Shown: positions 38,848-50,869, numbered from the stretch's first letter. The stretch is 64,000 nt of DNA from Erodium maritimum (GCA_963921825.1 OY997592.1:54642336-54706335), one strand, 5' to 3'. Translations and numbers: made by a program. Notes: generated by a model not told the origin, from the sequence alone.

Positions 38848-40803
38848 ATGAGAGAGAGTGAGAGAGAGGAAGGGGAGTTGTCGCCGGCCACCACGATCAC
38901 TAGTGTTACGGCTGCGATTCCGACTTTCCGTGATGTGGTGATCGAGGGCAGGAGGTTTTCAATTCCCTGTGCGGTTGATTTGGCAAAAGCCTTTGGCCCG
39001 GTCCGCAGCCCGCCTAGGGTTGTTGGCGATCGCAGTCAGGGGCTTTTGGGTGAAACTTTGGGTGGGACGAGCACTGGTCAGGGTATTACGGCGGAGGTTC
39101 GGTCTGGTGAGAAAAGGGTTGCGCTGGGCAGCACTGATGGGAAGGGGAAGGGCGTTGCTGAGGAGGATCGGGCTGGAGAGAAAAGGGGTGTTCTGGGCAA
39201 GCGAATTGTCATCCCGATCGATCAGCCACCGTCTAGTTCAACTGCACGTACATTGCCTATGAGGGGTATTAAGTTGTTTGCGTTCAATCTTCCTTATGGT
39301 GTAGACGATGTGTGGTTGCGTGATTATTGTAACTGTGCGGGGGAGGTGCTGCGAGCAAATGTAGCCCGGAAACCTAACGGTAAAGGGAAGTATTTTGGTT
39401 TCGTTTATGCGAAATCGCGAGCAGATGCTGATCGGATTGTGCTCAAATGCCATAGCTCCATTGTCCGTGGCTATAGACTGTTGGTAGCGTATGATCTGAA
39501 GGATGGGGTGAGGGGCAAGGCCCCGCCCGTTACGTCGCCGGCCTCTATTCCTGCAGATACGAGACCCAGACCGGTGGTGGCAGGGAAGATCGTGGAGGGT
39601 CATGCTCTGTTGGTGGAGAATGGGGTTCTGCGGGTGGCTCAGAATGAGTGTTCTGTGTGTGATATTCAGGACGCGATGAGCAGACAAGGGGTGTTTGATG
39701 TTGAGGTTCGGGGTTTTGGGAATAGAGTGTTCCTCATCACATGTCCTGACCCCATTTTTGCGAAGGAGATGAGGGAGACGGGTGTGGAATGATTGCAGAC
39801 ATGGTTTGAGGTTGTTGATGGGCCTGCATCCCTGTTAAAGACACCGGGTTGTTTCTGTTGGTTTGAGGTGCTGGGCGTCCCGTTTCATGGGTGGTCCAAG
39901 GAGAATTTATGCAGCGTTGCGGGTGCTGTGGGCACAGTGGTTAGTGTGGTCGATACTAATCACAAAGGGGATTCTTTTGGACGAGCGTTTGTGCTGGTAC
40001 ATTGCTCTGTTGTAGTACCAGTGTCAGTAGAGGTGGAGTTCTCTTTAGGAACTGGTGTGTTTCCAGTGGTGTTATCTCCGGTTGCTTCTAAAGAAGTGCC
40101 TTTCCGTTGTGTTGTTAATGCTGCAGGATCGGTTTCTTCGTCTGATCACTCGGTCTCCAGGAAATCGATTAGCATTTCAAGTTCTTTGGAACCGGAGAAT
40201 GTTGGGGCTCAATCAAACCAACGGGCCCATTCTGGTGAGGTGACGCCAAGCCCAGTCCGGCCTAATACCTCTGGGCCGATCATCACTCCTTTCTCGCGGT
40301 TGTTTGGGGATAGTGAAGAAGTAGGGGGACGTGAGAACTCTGTTCCATCGGCTGCATTGGTGACATCGGGCATTCCATGTACAGAGACGGCAAGGGACAA
40401 TTTTCTGGCTACTGGTCCTTTACCGGAAGAAGTTGTGCAAAAGAAGAGGAAGCGAGGGAGGCCAAAGAAAGGGGCTCCCAAGCCGGTAGTTTCACCCACT
40501 ACGTACTACCAGACACGAGCTCGTTCTAGGTCGATTGGTACTGGGGGCAGTTCTGGTCCGGTTCTGATTGATATTGCCCGGAAGTTAAAGGACGGATCGG
40601 GGGACTGGTCGTACTGCAAAAAGGTCGGTAAAAAGGCTCTGGACCTAGGACCGCTTGTTTTGGAGCAATTCGATTCTCTGGACATCGAAATACCCCAGCG
40701 CTCCCTGCAGGACGACGATCCCAGTGACAGCGAGGAGTGCAATTCGGCTGATCATTCAGGTACGCCGGGTGACCCTGTTTTGGGGTCTTTCTGTGATTTT
40801 TGA
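38848..40803 (+). pseudogene. LINE ORF1 (RRM and AT-hook protein), one nonsense codon
   Basis: The RNA-binding partner of ORF2. An acidic N-terminus (MRESEREEGELSP) is followed by an RRM at about residues 134-215 (IKLFAFNLPYGVDDVWL as RNP2, GKYFGFVYAKSRADADR as RNP1). The domain typical of plant L1 ORF1 comes after it (CFCWFEVLGVPFHGWSKENL...GRAFVLV), then an AT-hook KKRKRGRPKKG near 40440-40475 and an acidic C-terminus. TGA at 39790-39792 splits one continuous frame. The stop codon of ORF1 overlaps the ATG of ORF2 (TGATG). Confidence 0.88.
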
Positions 40804-43800
40804 TGAAACTCCTCACGTGGAACGTGATAGGTATGCATTCCGACGTTAAGCGGAATTGCATTAAAAGGTTGATTGCTTCGATTGATGTTGATGTTGTGAT
40901 GTTACAAGAAACGAAACTCGCTGTTTTGGATTCGGGTACTCTCAGAAGTTGTGGTTTTGGGAGTGGTTGGGACTGTGATTGGGTCCCAGCAAATGGGACG
41001 GCTGGTGGTGTTTTGTTAGCTTGGAGGTTATCGTCTTTTTCTAAGTCGTTATCCTTTCTGGAGCATAATTGTATTTGTTGGAATGGAGTTCATGCCAGCT
41101 CAAATGTTCCTGTTAGTTTTGTGAATGTCTACGCTCCTTGCAGGGCTCGGGATAGAGTGAGCTATTGGGCCTCGATATGTGCAAAACGTTCCCAGCTTCA
41201 TGATGTTTTGTTTATGGGAGGAGACTTCAATTCGGTTATGTCAGTGGAGGAACGTCGTGAGAGTAGCTTTAACAGAGGTGACAGTCAGTTCTTTGCAGAT
41301 TTTGTAAATGATATGCACTTGATTGAATTGCCCTTGGTGGGTGCTAAGTTTACTTGGTATGATTCGGGCTCTAAGGCCTAAAGGATGGATCGTTTTCTTG
41401 TCTCGTCGGACGCTTTATCAGCCTTTGGTGTGTTGGAGCAGCGGAGTTTACCGAGAGGTGTTTCAGATCATCGGCCAGTGATTTTGGGGATGGAGGTGGT
41501 TGATTGGGGTCCGAAGCCGGTGCGGTTCTTAAATGTTTGGTTAGAGCATAAGTCTTTCTTGCCCACTGTACGTATGTTATGGGATTCTTATGAAGAGGAG
41601 GGAGAGCCTGACTATGTGCTTTGGGCGAAATTGAGGAATTTGCGAAGGGACCTCCAAGTGTGGAATAAGGTGGTGTTTGGTAAACTGGAAACAAAGGTTG
41701 CAGTTCTGGTTTCAGAATTGGACGGGTGGGATGGTTTACTTGATGACAGGTCGTTGTCTAGGGAGGAACGAGAGAGGAGAGCCTTGTGTAGGGCTCGGCT
41801 CCTACAGAAACAACCTTGGCTGGCAAAGGTTTGGTGTCAAAAGGCCCGGATTCGTTGGTTTAAAGGGGGAGACCGTTGCACGAAATTCTTTCATCGGATC
41901 GCTAACTTCAGGGCCACGAGGAATAGGGTGTCTCGGATCCGTGTAGGCCAAGGTGTTGTCTCCACCCCGGGGGAGGTTAAATGGGCGGCCGTGGAGCACT
42001 TCTCTGCTCGGTTTTCAGTTGATCCGAGAATTGCGGTCAACTTACCAGACCTTCCTTTTCGGACCATTTCGGCGGTACAAGTTGAGTGTCTGGAAGCAGA
42101 CTTTGGGGCGAAGGAGATTCTGTTGGCGGTAAAAGGGTGCGGCGGGGAAAAGGCCCCGGGGCCTGATGGTTTCTCGATGAGATTTTACAGAGTTTGTTGG
42201 AGTGTGGTTGGATGTGATGTGGTGAAGTTCCCGGCGGCTTTTCATAGTTCAGGGAAGATGGGCAGAGGAATTAACTCGTCTTTTCTAACATTAATTCCAA
42301 AGTCAGGGGCGGCTTGTAGTTTTGATGATTTCCGCCCGATTAGTTTGATGTCCGGCCCCTGCAAGATTTTGGCTAAAGTGTTAGCCAATCGTTTGAAAAA
42401 GGTGCTTCCTGGTTTGATTAGTGATAATCAGAGTGGATTTGTGGCAGGGAGACAGCTGGTGGATGGGGTGCTTATAGCTTCAGAATTATTACAGAAGCTG
42501 AGGGTCTCTAAGGAAGAAGTTGTAGTGTTAAAGCTGGATTTCGAAAAGGCCTATGATAAGGTTCATTGGGGGTACATTGACCGGGTTTTGGAAGCAATGG
42601 GCTTTGGAGGGAAGTGGAGAGGGTGGATGCAGGGTTGCTTTAGAGGCCATGTCTCGGTGTTGATAAATGATGGTTGGGCGTATTGTGCTGGTGAAGTCCA
42701 CCCTGTCTGCGTTGCCCATATTCTATATGTCCCTTCTTAAAGCACCCAAGAAGGTTATTGCTATCTTGGAGGCTTGGCAGAGACGTTTTCTGTGGACTAA
42801 CCCCTACACAGGTAAAATGTTCTGTAAAGTTAAGTGGAGTAAGGTGTGTAGAAGCCGGGAGGAAGTTGGACTTGTGATTAGGCGTTTGGAAGCGATGAAT
42901 GTCAGTTTGTTGGCTAAGTGGTGGTGGAGGTTTGCTTCGGAAACTTACTCTCTATGGAAAAAGGTTGTTTATGCCTTGTATGGTTGGGACCCTGTTGATT
43001 GGGACCTAACAAAGCTGGATAAACCAGGTTCATCGTTGTTGTTATCTCATATTATGTATTTGGCCTCTGACCCGAGTTTCATGGTGTTGTTTGGAAACCA
43101 AGGTGTGCATTGGTTGTTGGGGAAAGGGGACAGGATTTTCTTTTGGGATGATGTTTGGGTTGGTAAAGCTCCCTTGCGGTACAGGTTCCCGGCTCTGTAT
43201 TTGGCTTGCCCCGCCAAGTTTGCAAAGGTGGAGCACTTTTGGTCATTGGGCCATTGGAGGATCGGGTTCAGCCGTGATCTAGAGGATTGGGAGCAGATCT
43301 CGTCCGAGGCCTTCTTGGACGTTTTGGAGAGGGTGCAGGTCCGGTTGGAGAAGAGTAATGCCCTGGTGTGGGTGAAGCAGCCGAAGGGTTTCTCGGTGGC
43401 TCAGTCTTACTTTGAGTTGGTGGGGGCGGGAGATTCTAGTCGGGTAGCTTGTTGGGCCTCGATTCTTTGGGTGAAAGGGCTCCCCCCGAAGTTCTGTGTT
43501 TTGTGTGGTTGGCGGCACATAGAGCGTTACCCACCATGGATTTCTTGGAAAGCAGGGGGGGTACATATTTCTCTAAACCGAATGTTATGTTTATTCTGTA
43601 AGTCCTCTTTTGAAGAGGTCGATCATATGTTGTTGCATTGTCAGTTTCCTTCGGTGATTTGGTGAAAGTGTTATCTTGGTGGAGCATTTTCGGTCCTATG
43701 CCTAGGACGGTTGCAGGTGTGTTGCTTTGGTGGACGGGTTTGGGTACCAAGGTGTGGTGGACATGATGGGTTCGTGTTGGCTATCTAACTTTGTGGCATG

Positions 43801-44003
43801 TCTGGTTGGTGAGAAACGGGGTTGCTTTTAACTCTGTTATGTTTTCTGTTGATGAGGTTGTGGATAAGGTGAAACATCATTCTTTTAGCATTCTATGGAG
43901 TTCGGGCTTGTTCCATCAGGGTGTCACTTTCGAGCTGTGGCTGAGGGATCCTTCACGTTGTTTGAGGAGGGTCGGCAAGAGAGGTCGAGGCAATGGGAGG
44001 TAG
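40803..44003 (+). pseudogene. LINE ORF2 (endonuclease-RT) with the RT core deleted
   Basis: Nicks DNA and copies LINE RNA at the target. The ATG at 40803 overlaps the ORF1 stop. The AP-type endonuclease (KLLTWNV, MLQETKL, FVNVYAPC, FMGGDFNSV) ends in a TAA at 41379-41381; the same frame resumes with RMDRFLVS and SDHRPVIL. The RT fingers are present (APGPDGFSMRFYR, LTLIPKS, FRPISLM, NQSGFVAGRQ, VLKLDFEKAYDKVHW). At 42668-42678 the frame jumps from VLINDG straight to MVGRIVLVKSTLSALPI, so the palm with the YADD motif is gone and the frame changes. The thumb and zf-RVT follow (CVLCGWRH...CLFCKSSFEEVDHMLLHC) with a stop near 43665. A tail fragment lies at 43791-44003. Confidence 0.92.
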
Positions 44004-44244
44004 TAACCTGGTGCTTAGGCGGTTGGCTGGTTATGGTGCCCGGTTGATGCTTTTTGGTTTTTGTTGTTTCTTGTTATTTTGGACTTTGTTGTGTTGGTTT
44101 GGTAGTTTGGTGTTTTTGTGCTCCTTGTAGCTATTGTGGTTTGGGGAAAAAGCTCTATAAGGGTTGTTTTCTTCGCTTCGTTTCTATGCTTTGTAGAACG
44201 AATGCTCAATAAATCTATTCGCCTATCAAAAAAACAATTTATTT

Positions 44245-44712
44245 TGAAATAGCCATTTTTTTGGTTTTTCATTCTTATTTATGATTTAAATCAATAATGT
44301 AACTCTAATTTAAATTTTAAAAAATTCCTACTATTTTGTTAGGTACGGTCTTATCTATTTTTCTCTGAACAAAAAAATCATAAACTTAAAGATGGCGATT
44401 AAGAAAGTGATAGTTGATCATATATAATTATACACAAGTTTTACTAAATTATACTAAATTTTAAAATAAAATCATTGACAAGTTTAAAATGATATAAGAA
44501 GTACCATCATTTATCATCAAAAATTGAAATTATTATCCTATTAGTTTACTTTGCGTTCTCTTCCCCCTTTTTACCTATCATGCTTGAGCTTCTTCACATA
44601 TGAATAACCACATCGTCTTATGATTAATTTTGGATCGCCCGGTCCTTGCTTTTGTTTTTCTATCTTGATGTTAACATGGATTTCGAGTCAAAATATAAAT
44701 GACTAATTCTTT
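44245..44712. other. AT-rich intergenic DNA
   Basis: No gene or repeat recognised. Confidence 0.5.
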
Positions 44713-45156
44713 GTCGCTATCCTAAAAATTTCGGATTCCATTTTCACTATCCTAAATTTTATTTTTCGTCTTGCTGCCCTGGAATTTTGTTTGTCCCAAT
44801 TTAGTACCCATCGTTAACTTTCCGTCCATTTTTGGACGGAAAAATTTCATGTGTCTGGCACATGTTTTTAAATATCGAAATTACCCCTTAAATCATTCCC
44901 AAATACTTCTAACTTAGTCTATTGAATCAAATATAAACTGTTAGGAAGACGGGTTTGAGAACGATTTGAGGGATGCTTTTGGTATCTTTAACAAATATTT
45001 AGGTCATGTGTCAGTCACATGATGATTTTCTGTCCGAAAATGGACGGAAAGTACACGATGAGTACTAAATTGAGACAAACAATACTTTAGATAGCAGCAA
45101 GACGATTTTTTTTAAAAGCAGTAAAAATGGAATTCAATTTTTTTAGGATAATGACA
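44713..45156. mobile_element. Small foldback MITE (about 440 bp)
   Basis: The left arm (TATCCTAAAAATTTCGGATTCC, then CAATTTAGTACCCATCG and CTTTCCGTCCATTTTTGGACGG) is the reverse complement of the right arm (CCGTCCATTTTCGGAC, CAATTTAGTACTCATCG, TATCCTAAAAAAATTGAATTCC). Each arm is about 180-200 bp. The ends are not resolved to the base and I saw no clear target duplication. No ORF. Confidence 0.75.
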
Positions 45157-45323
45157 TGGCTTGGTAGATGATGCACCTCCATAGGAGCTCCCACCTCATG
45201 TTAGTGCCCTAATTGAATTCCTTAAGAATTCAACACTTAGTCAAATAATCAGGATTCAATTATAGAACAACATAGAAAGCGTACCTGATGATTCCATGTC
45301 GATGACGAGAACAAGATTGGTTT

Positions 45324-48300
45324 TGTCACGCCCCAATTTCAGTAAACCGAACTCGGGACGCGAACGTTTTGAAACAATAAACCATTTGAAAACCTTTTCC
45401 ATACATCACTTTAAAATCACCATTTGTTCATCAAAATAATATTTACAACTCAAAATAAGTCCCAACAAGTGGATAAAACAAGGTATCCGTCACTAGACTC
45501 AAAAGTAAAACCCAGAATCCCGCTCCTAGCTCTTCAAGCTTAAGAAGCTCACCTAGTCCAACCTGCGACCGGTACCTGTAGGAAAAGCAGCTAGGGGTGA
45601 GCGTTCGCTCACCACCACGGATAACAGACTGACTATGGCATAATTAGCAGACAATGCCGGTAACACCAACAATAAACTCAACACCAGGGAACACTATCCC
45701 CAACCCAAGTACTCCGATTGACACACACCCACTGTTACCTTCCTTGACCAACTCAACACTCTGACACGTAAATTAGACCCGACACAACGATCACAACCTC
45801 TTCCAAGGACTCAAAGACCACCACGCAACACCCAAGATCACAAAGGATCGCACACCAAACAAGATCGCAAAGGATCGCATACCAGCTGCTCAGTAACCTC
45901 CCTCAATCACGCGCTTTGCCGAACCACTCAGGCCAGGCGGTCGACCTGTATCAGTAACCTCTCTCTCTCACGCGCTTCCCCGAAACAAAGTCGGGCCAGG
46001 CGGTCGACCTATCACACTCACAACCCTGAACCACACACGCGCGGCCAGGACCTCTTTACTGACGAGCGGGCCCCCTACCCCGTCTGAACATGCAGACGCG
46101 TGTGATCGAGGACCCCCGTTTCATGAAGCGGGCCCACAACCTCAGGTAGCCACAATCACAATCACAAACAAAGTTCAACAAACAGCAACAACACAAGTTC
46201 AGCACTCCACAGGCACCATGGCCACCCAAGACACCAACCATAAAACACGGACTCAACAACCCCACAGGCACTCACGGCCTCCCAAGATACACCAATAGTA
46301 ACTCACGGGCTCAACAACCCCACGGGCACTCACGACCACTCAAAACCACCAATAGTAACTCACGGGCTCAACAACCCCACGGGCACTCACGGCCTCCAAA
46401 GACACCCCAACAGTAACTCACGGGCTCAACAACCCCACAGGCACTCACGGCCTCCCAAGACACACCAACAGTAGAGACACTGGTTCAACAACCCCACGGG
46501 CACTCACGGCCTCCCAAGACACACCGAAAATAAAGACACGGGTTCAACAACCCCACGGGCACTCATGGCCACCCAAGACACACCAACAGTAAAGACACGG
46601 GTTCAACAACCCCACGGGCACTCATGGTCACCCAAGACACCAACAGTAAAACACGGGCTCTCATGGCTACCCAAGACACAACAGTAAAACACGGGCTCTC
46701 ATGGCCACCCAAGACACAAAATACGCAATCAACCTCCGGCATAACCAATGCCTCCAACAGTCCTAATATCAACAGTTTCACAATCAACCTCCAGGCATGG
46801 TCATATGCCTCCAGTACTCCTAATATCGATAAGTTCTTTTCTCCTACGACACTACTAAGTGTCACATGCTTTTCTAATATTCGCTACGTTCCCGTATCAT
46901 GCCTTTCTAATATTCGATAAACCTACTTAACCCACGACACCCCGGTGTCACATGCAATTCTACTGTTAACTTTCCCTAGTCAGGGCCGAGATCCGGCTAC
47001 TTTTCCCTACCTCGTATATGTTCTCCAAAAGTTAACCAACAAGCTCCGGTGTGATCTCAGTCACTCACCCAGCTTTCCCTTGCCTCGGTCCGCGACACGA
47101 TCTAAAAGAACACAATTTTAAACGCTTTTAAGCTTGCAGGCATAATGATGAATTTTAATAAACCTGACGCCCAAAAGTAACCCCGACAATGTCGATCACT
47201 CCCAAACTCCCCAATTACTCGACATTGTCGATATTGGACCCGTAAAGGCCTGATTCGCCCGACATGGCGAATCTGCCCGGGTTTTGGAAATGCCCTTCCG
47301 GGGCTCCAAAAATTCCCGTTTTCGTTTCTACGGTCTTAGAATAATTCAAGGGTCCTAAAGCACTTGACGGAATCGAATTCCGACTTCCGAGTCAATTAAT
47401 TGACGTTTAAAGTTTCTAAACCCGATAATTACAACTTTCGCATTTTAATTCCAATTTTCGATTCGGTTGTGGATAAATGGTCCGGGGAACGTTCTAAACC
47501 ACCCGAACACTAAACCCGAGCACCCGAGCACGTGGGCCCCACCCGGCCCAACTTGGCCGTGGGCCCTTGGGTTCAAATTGGGGCCCGGCCACCATGGTGG
47601 TGGCTGGTCCCAGCTCCGGCCGGCCGACCACCACCCACGGTGGCCGAAGCTCCTCCCGAGCTTCCGGTCACCGGAAAACGTCAAATTTCACCTCCAAAAC
47701 GTCTCCAACACTCCCCCAACATCAAAAAAACCTTAAACTAATAGTTTCAAACCAAGACCTAAATTTAGAAATTGACAAATCGAAGATCGGTTTGGTGTAT
47801 ACCGTAGAGGAAGACGAGGTGAGCTTGAATCTCTTCACTTTGAGACGATCCAAGGGTTAGATGACGTGAATAGTGCCTCCAAACCCTAGATTTCTCTCCC
47901 TTCTCTCTTCTTCTCCTTCTCCTTCTCTCTCTAAACCACTCTCTTCTTTTTCTATTTTTTTTCTTTTCTTTTTTTTTCTTGGCCGACCACCCCCTTAAGC
48001 CTCACCTCTCATTTTCCCCCCAAAACTAACACCACCACTTGTTTGACAAGTGGCAAGGTGGGTCCCACACCTTTTGGAACAATATCTAGAAGATATTTTC
48101 CAATCAGATTCGCGAAAATCGGACGTTTCGAGCCCCGAACGGGCACTTTTCCAAAGAAATTACGAAACTCGACGGGCTACAAGGAAACGGCTCAACTAAG
48201 ACCGCTGCGACGACGGCTACGCTTTTTGGATCCAAAACGGTCCTCGAATGGACCAAAACGTCGCTCGGTTGACTTTTCCAGCGAAAAGTCAACATTTCCC

Positions 48301-48479
48301 AAAACGATCAGAAAGTTGCCCTGAGTCCCCCGGAACTCACTTTGGTCGATAACGGGGTCAATTTAAGTCCGGTATGACTCTCGGGGTCATTTTAGGTTCA
48401 ATTAAGTGTCTGCTTAAATTTTTTAAATTTTCCTGTTTTTCGCAGGTTTGACTAGCGTTGACCGGGAGTGGTTCTTACA
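45324..48479 (-). mobile_element. Solo LTR 3 (3156 bp), inside the copia 3' LTR
   Basis: Same family as solo LTRs 1 and 2: starts TGTCACGCCCC, ends GTTCTTACA, with a 5-bp duplication GGTTT at 45319-45323 and 48480-48484. Contains a tandem array (about 46200-46720), the conserved hairpins (47252-47273), a GGCCGGCCGACCACC region like solo LTR 2 and a pyrimidine-rich block near 47890-47980. No coding content. Confidence 0.92.
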
Positions 48480-48513
48480 GGTTTGGCCTTCCACAGATTA
48501 ATCTCTTATGCTC

Positions 48514-49864
48514 AGAGGAGAAATCAAATACAAACCATGTCTTAACCTAAAAACTAGAGAACCAATCTAAGTCATTCATTTTAAGAATGGATGGATGAGA
48601 TGCAATTGAGTAGTTGACTTATTGACTGCAAAAAAAAATAGCACTTTTTAGTAAGTAGTAAGGGCTTTTTAGTAAAACTATCATATTATTTTTTTTAAAT
48701 CAATTCACTAATTTAATTTTTCCCGCTTCGTTTGAACTCTGATTGGCTTCAAACTTGCGCCATTAGTTTTGTTTTTTTAAGGGCTTTAAATCAAGATCGG
48801 TCATGAATATATTTTGAAGCACGAAAAAAAAATTATTTCGGTGTTGATTTGTTTTTTTAAATCTGGGTAATTTTTATCAACACTTTGCTCTGGATTTTTT
48901 TCAACACTTCTACACTGGTTTTATCAAAACTTTACACTGGTTTTATCACCTCATTTTCCAAAACTGATCATGATTTTATCACCTCATCGCGTGCTTTTTA
49001 TGAACACTAGTTTTATCAACACTAAACATTAGGTTTATGATTCAATTACGTGTGTTTTATCATCACCATCACATGTTTTTTTTGAAGCACGAAATTTTTT
49101 TATTTCGGGCCTGGTTTTTAAAGAAGTTATATCTGGCTAATTTTTATCAACACTTTGCTTTGGTTTTATCAACACTTTACACTGGTTTTATCAACACTCT
49201 ACACTCGTTTTATCACCTCATTCTCCAAAACTGATCATGATTTTTATCATCTCATCACGTGCTTTTTATGAACGCCAGTTTTATCAACACTAAACACTAT
49301 GTTTATCATGAAATTACACATGTTTTTATCACCTCATCACATGTTTTTTTATCAACGCTAAACTCTAGTTTATCACACTTATTATCGAAATTGAACATGG
49401 TTTTTATCACCTCAGTACATGTTTTTATCAATATTTAGCACTAGTTTGATACCTCCGATATAAAGCATTTATTAGTGAAGATTTATCAACACTCAACATT
49501 ATTTTTATCACTCCGATATACCTTTTTATTTTCGTGCTTCAAAATATATTCATGATTTATTTTGATTTAAAGCCCTTGAAAAAATAAAAATATTGGCGCA
49601 AGTTTGAAGCTAATCGGAGTTCAAACGAGTCGGGAAATATTAAATTAGTGAATTGGTGAAGAAAAAAATGGACACTTGTCCACATGGCATCATGTTTTTA
49701 CAATTATGCCCTTGCTTGTGTGAGAAATGATGAAAGTGGCGTGAGTTTAGATGAAATTAGGGTGATGATGTGGCATCATGGTGAATGTTGGATGTTAGGT
49801 GTGTGTGGCTAGGATTGGTTCTCTAGTTTTTAGGTTAAGAGTGGTTTGTAGCCGATTTCACCTC
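48514..49864. mobile_element. Non-autonomous inverted-repeat transposon (1.35 kb) inside the copia 3' LTR
   Basis: The ends are inverted repeats: left AGAGGAGAAATCAAATACAA, right (reverse complement) AGAGGTGAAATCGGCTACAA, continuing through TTAACCTAAAAACTAGAGAA for about 54 bp. The arms match again further in (AAGGGCTTTAAATCAAGATC / AAGGGCTTTAAATCAAAATA) to about 320 bp each. Flanks repeat TGCTC (48509-48513 and 49865-49869), a 4-5-bp duplication depending on the end base. The interior (48850-49530) is a string of TTTTATCAACACT-type repeats. No ORF. Superfamily uncertain. Confidence 0.85.
48850..49530. repeat. TTTTATCAACACT-type internal repeats
   Basis: More than fifteen occurrences of TTTATCA(C/A)C with alternating followers (TTTACACTGG, CTCATCACATG). 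Two longer blocks repeat almost whole (about 48840-49040 and 49110-49290). Lies in the loop of the inverted-repeat transposon. Confidence 0.75.
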
Positions 49865-50113
49865 TGCTCTCAATGTGCTCTCACACAATAGATGGGGATG
49901 GGGGGGAAGAGAAATGACTGATTAATCTTAGGGACCAAACCCTAATTACCAATATATATAGGCTCTAATTAAAGCCCATTACTCTAATCACACCTATAGT
50001 GGGTATCACACATTGCAAAGCTCATACCAATTATTTAGTCCAATACGAATATTGACCCCAAATATATGTCTCAATTTGGAAGCCCACATGTTGGATTATA
50101 AAATAACCCAACA

Positions 50114-50563
50114 ATCTGCCACTTGGGCTACAAATTGGTTATAGATGACAATTATATTTGAACCCTTAAGTGCGCACAAAATGGTCAATAATTCTTATAA
50201 CATATTCCTTAAACAATCTGGTCCATTTCTTGTACCAACATGAGACCAAAGCGGCCTTTGCTACATTTATCGTGACTAGACCCATCAATGGTCATCATGC
50301 CAAATACATTCAATGACATGGATCAAGTATGGATGTGTGACTGGAAATTTCATGCGATGTGATACCATTCATGCCTATTTCCACTTGGTCCTTAATGTTT
50401 AAATGAGATTAATATTCAGTCTTTCAAACCTTATGCTAAACCGCAATTGAAAGACAAAACATTCAGAGGAACAATGATAATAACATCGTCAACTTTATTC
50501 TGCAGAATACTTAACATATATATAGTATCATTCCGAATAGCTAACTTGGGCAACAAACTCCCA
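50114..50563 (-). other. Copia 3' untranslated region
   Basis: Between the RNase H stop and the 3' LTR. No ORF; non-coding tail of the element on minus. Confidence 0.6.
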
Positions 50564-50869
50564 CTAAAACCGCATATCGTCAATTAAGACAACACCCATA
50601 TGAGCAGTATGTTCATGAAACACTTTAGGTGTTAGGCCCTTAGTTAGTGGGTCCACTAGCATGTAGTTTGTTCCTATATGCTCAATAGACATTATTTTGC
50701 TCTGAACTCTTTCTTTAACAACCAGAAGCTTAACGTCAATGTGTTTAGACTTTGACGAGCTTCTGTTGTTATTCAAATACATGACTGCAGAAAGGTTGTC
50801 ATAATAGACCTTTAGAGGTCTTTCGGTTCCATCCAGAACCCGCAGCCCGTGACAAAATTTCACAGCCAT
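50564..50869 (-). pseudogene. Copia RNase H
   Basis: Reads KVYYDNLSAVMYLNNNRSSSKSKHIDVK, VKERVQSKIMSIEHIGT and VDPLTKGLTPKVFHEH, the C-terminal copia RNase H. Separated from RT (ending APSTMET at about 50905) by a frame break. Confidence 0.92.

Larger units (their letters stand above)
38841..44234 (+). mobile_element. L1-type LINE retrotransposon
   Basis: Flanked by a 10-bp duplication CAATTTATTT (38831-38840 and 44235-44244). The 3' end is AATAAATCTATTCGCCTATC plus seven A. ORF1 (RRM type) and ORF2 (endonuclease, RT, zf-RVT) are present with lesions. Only seven bases separate the duplication from the ORF1 ATG, so the 5' leader is essentially missing: a 5'-truncated copy. Confidence 0.93.
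45199..50113 (-). repeat. Copia 3' LTR, split by two insertions
   Basis: Three LTR pieces: 45199-45323, 48480-48513 and 49865-50113. They rejoin to match the 55264-55660 LTR (shared AACACTTAGTCAAATAATCA, CTCAATGTGCTCTCAC, GGACCAAACCCTAATTACC). Next to it a mutated polypurine tract (AAGTGGCAGAT on minus, normally AAGTGGGAGAT) marks the inner edge. Confidence 0.9.

Noticed and set aside
39238..43750. Minus-strand ORFs up to 149 codons
   Set aside because: Shadows of LINE ORF1 and ORF2, whose motifs are unambiguous on plus.
48850..49530. CRISPR-like regular repeats
   Set aside because: Degenerate direct repeats without unique spacers inside a plant transposon loop; CRISPR does not occur in plant nuclear DNA.
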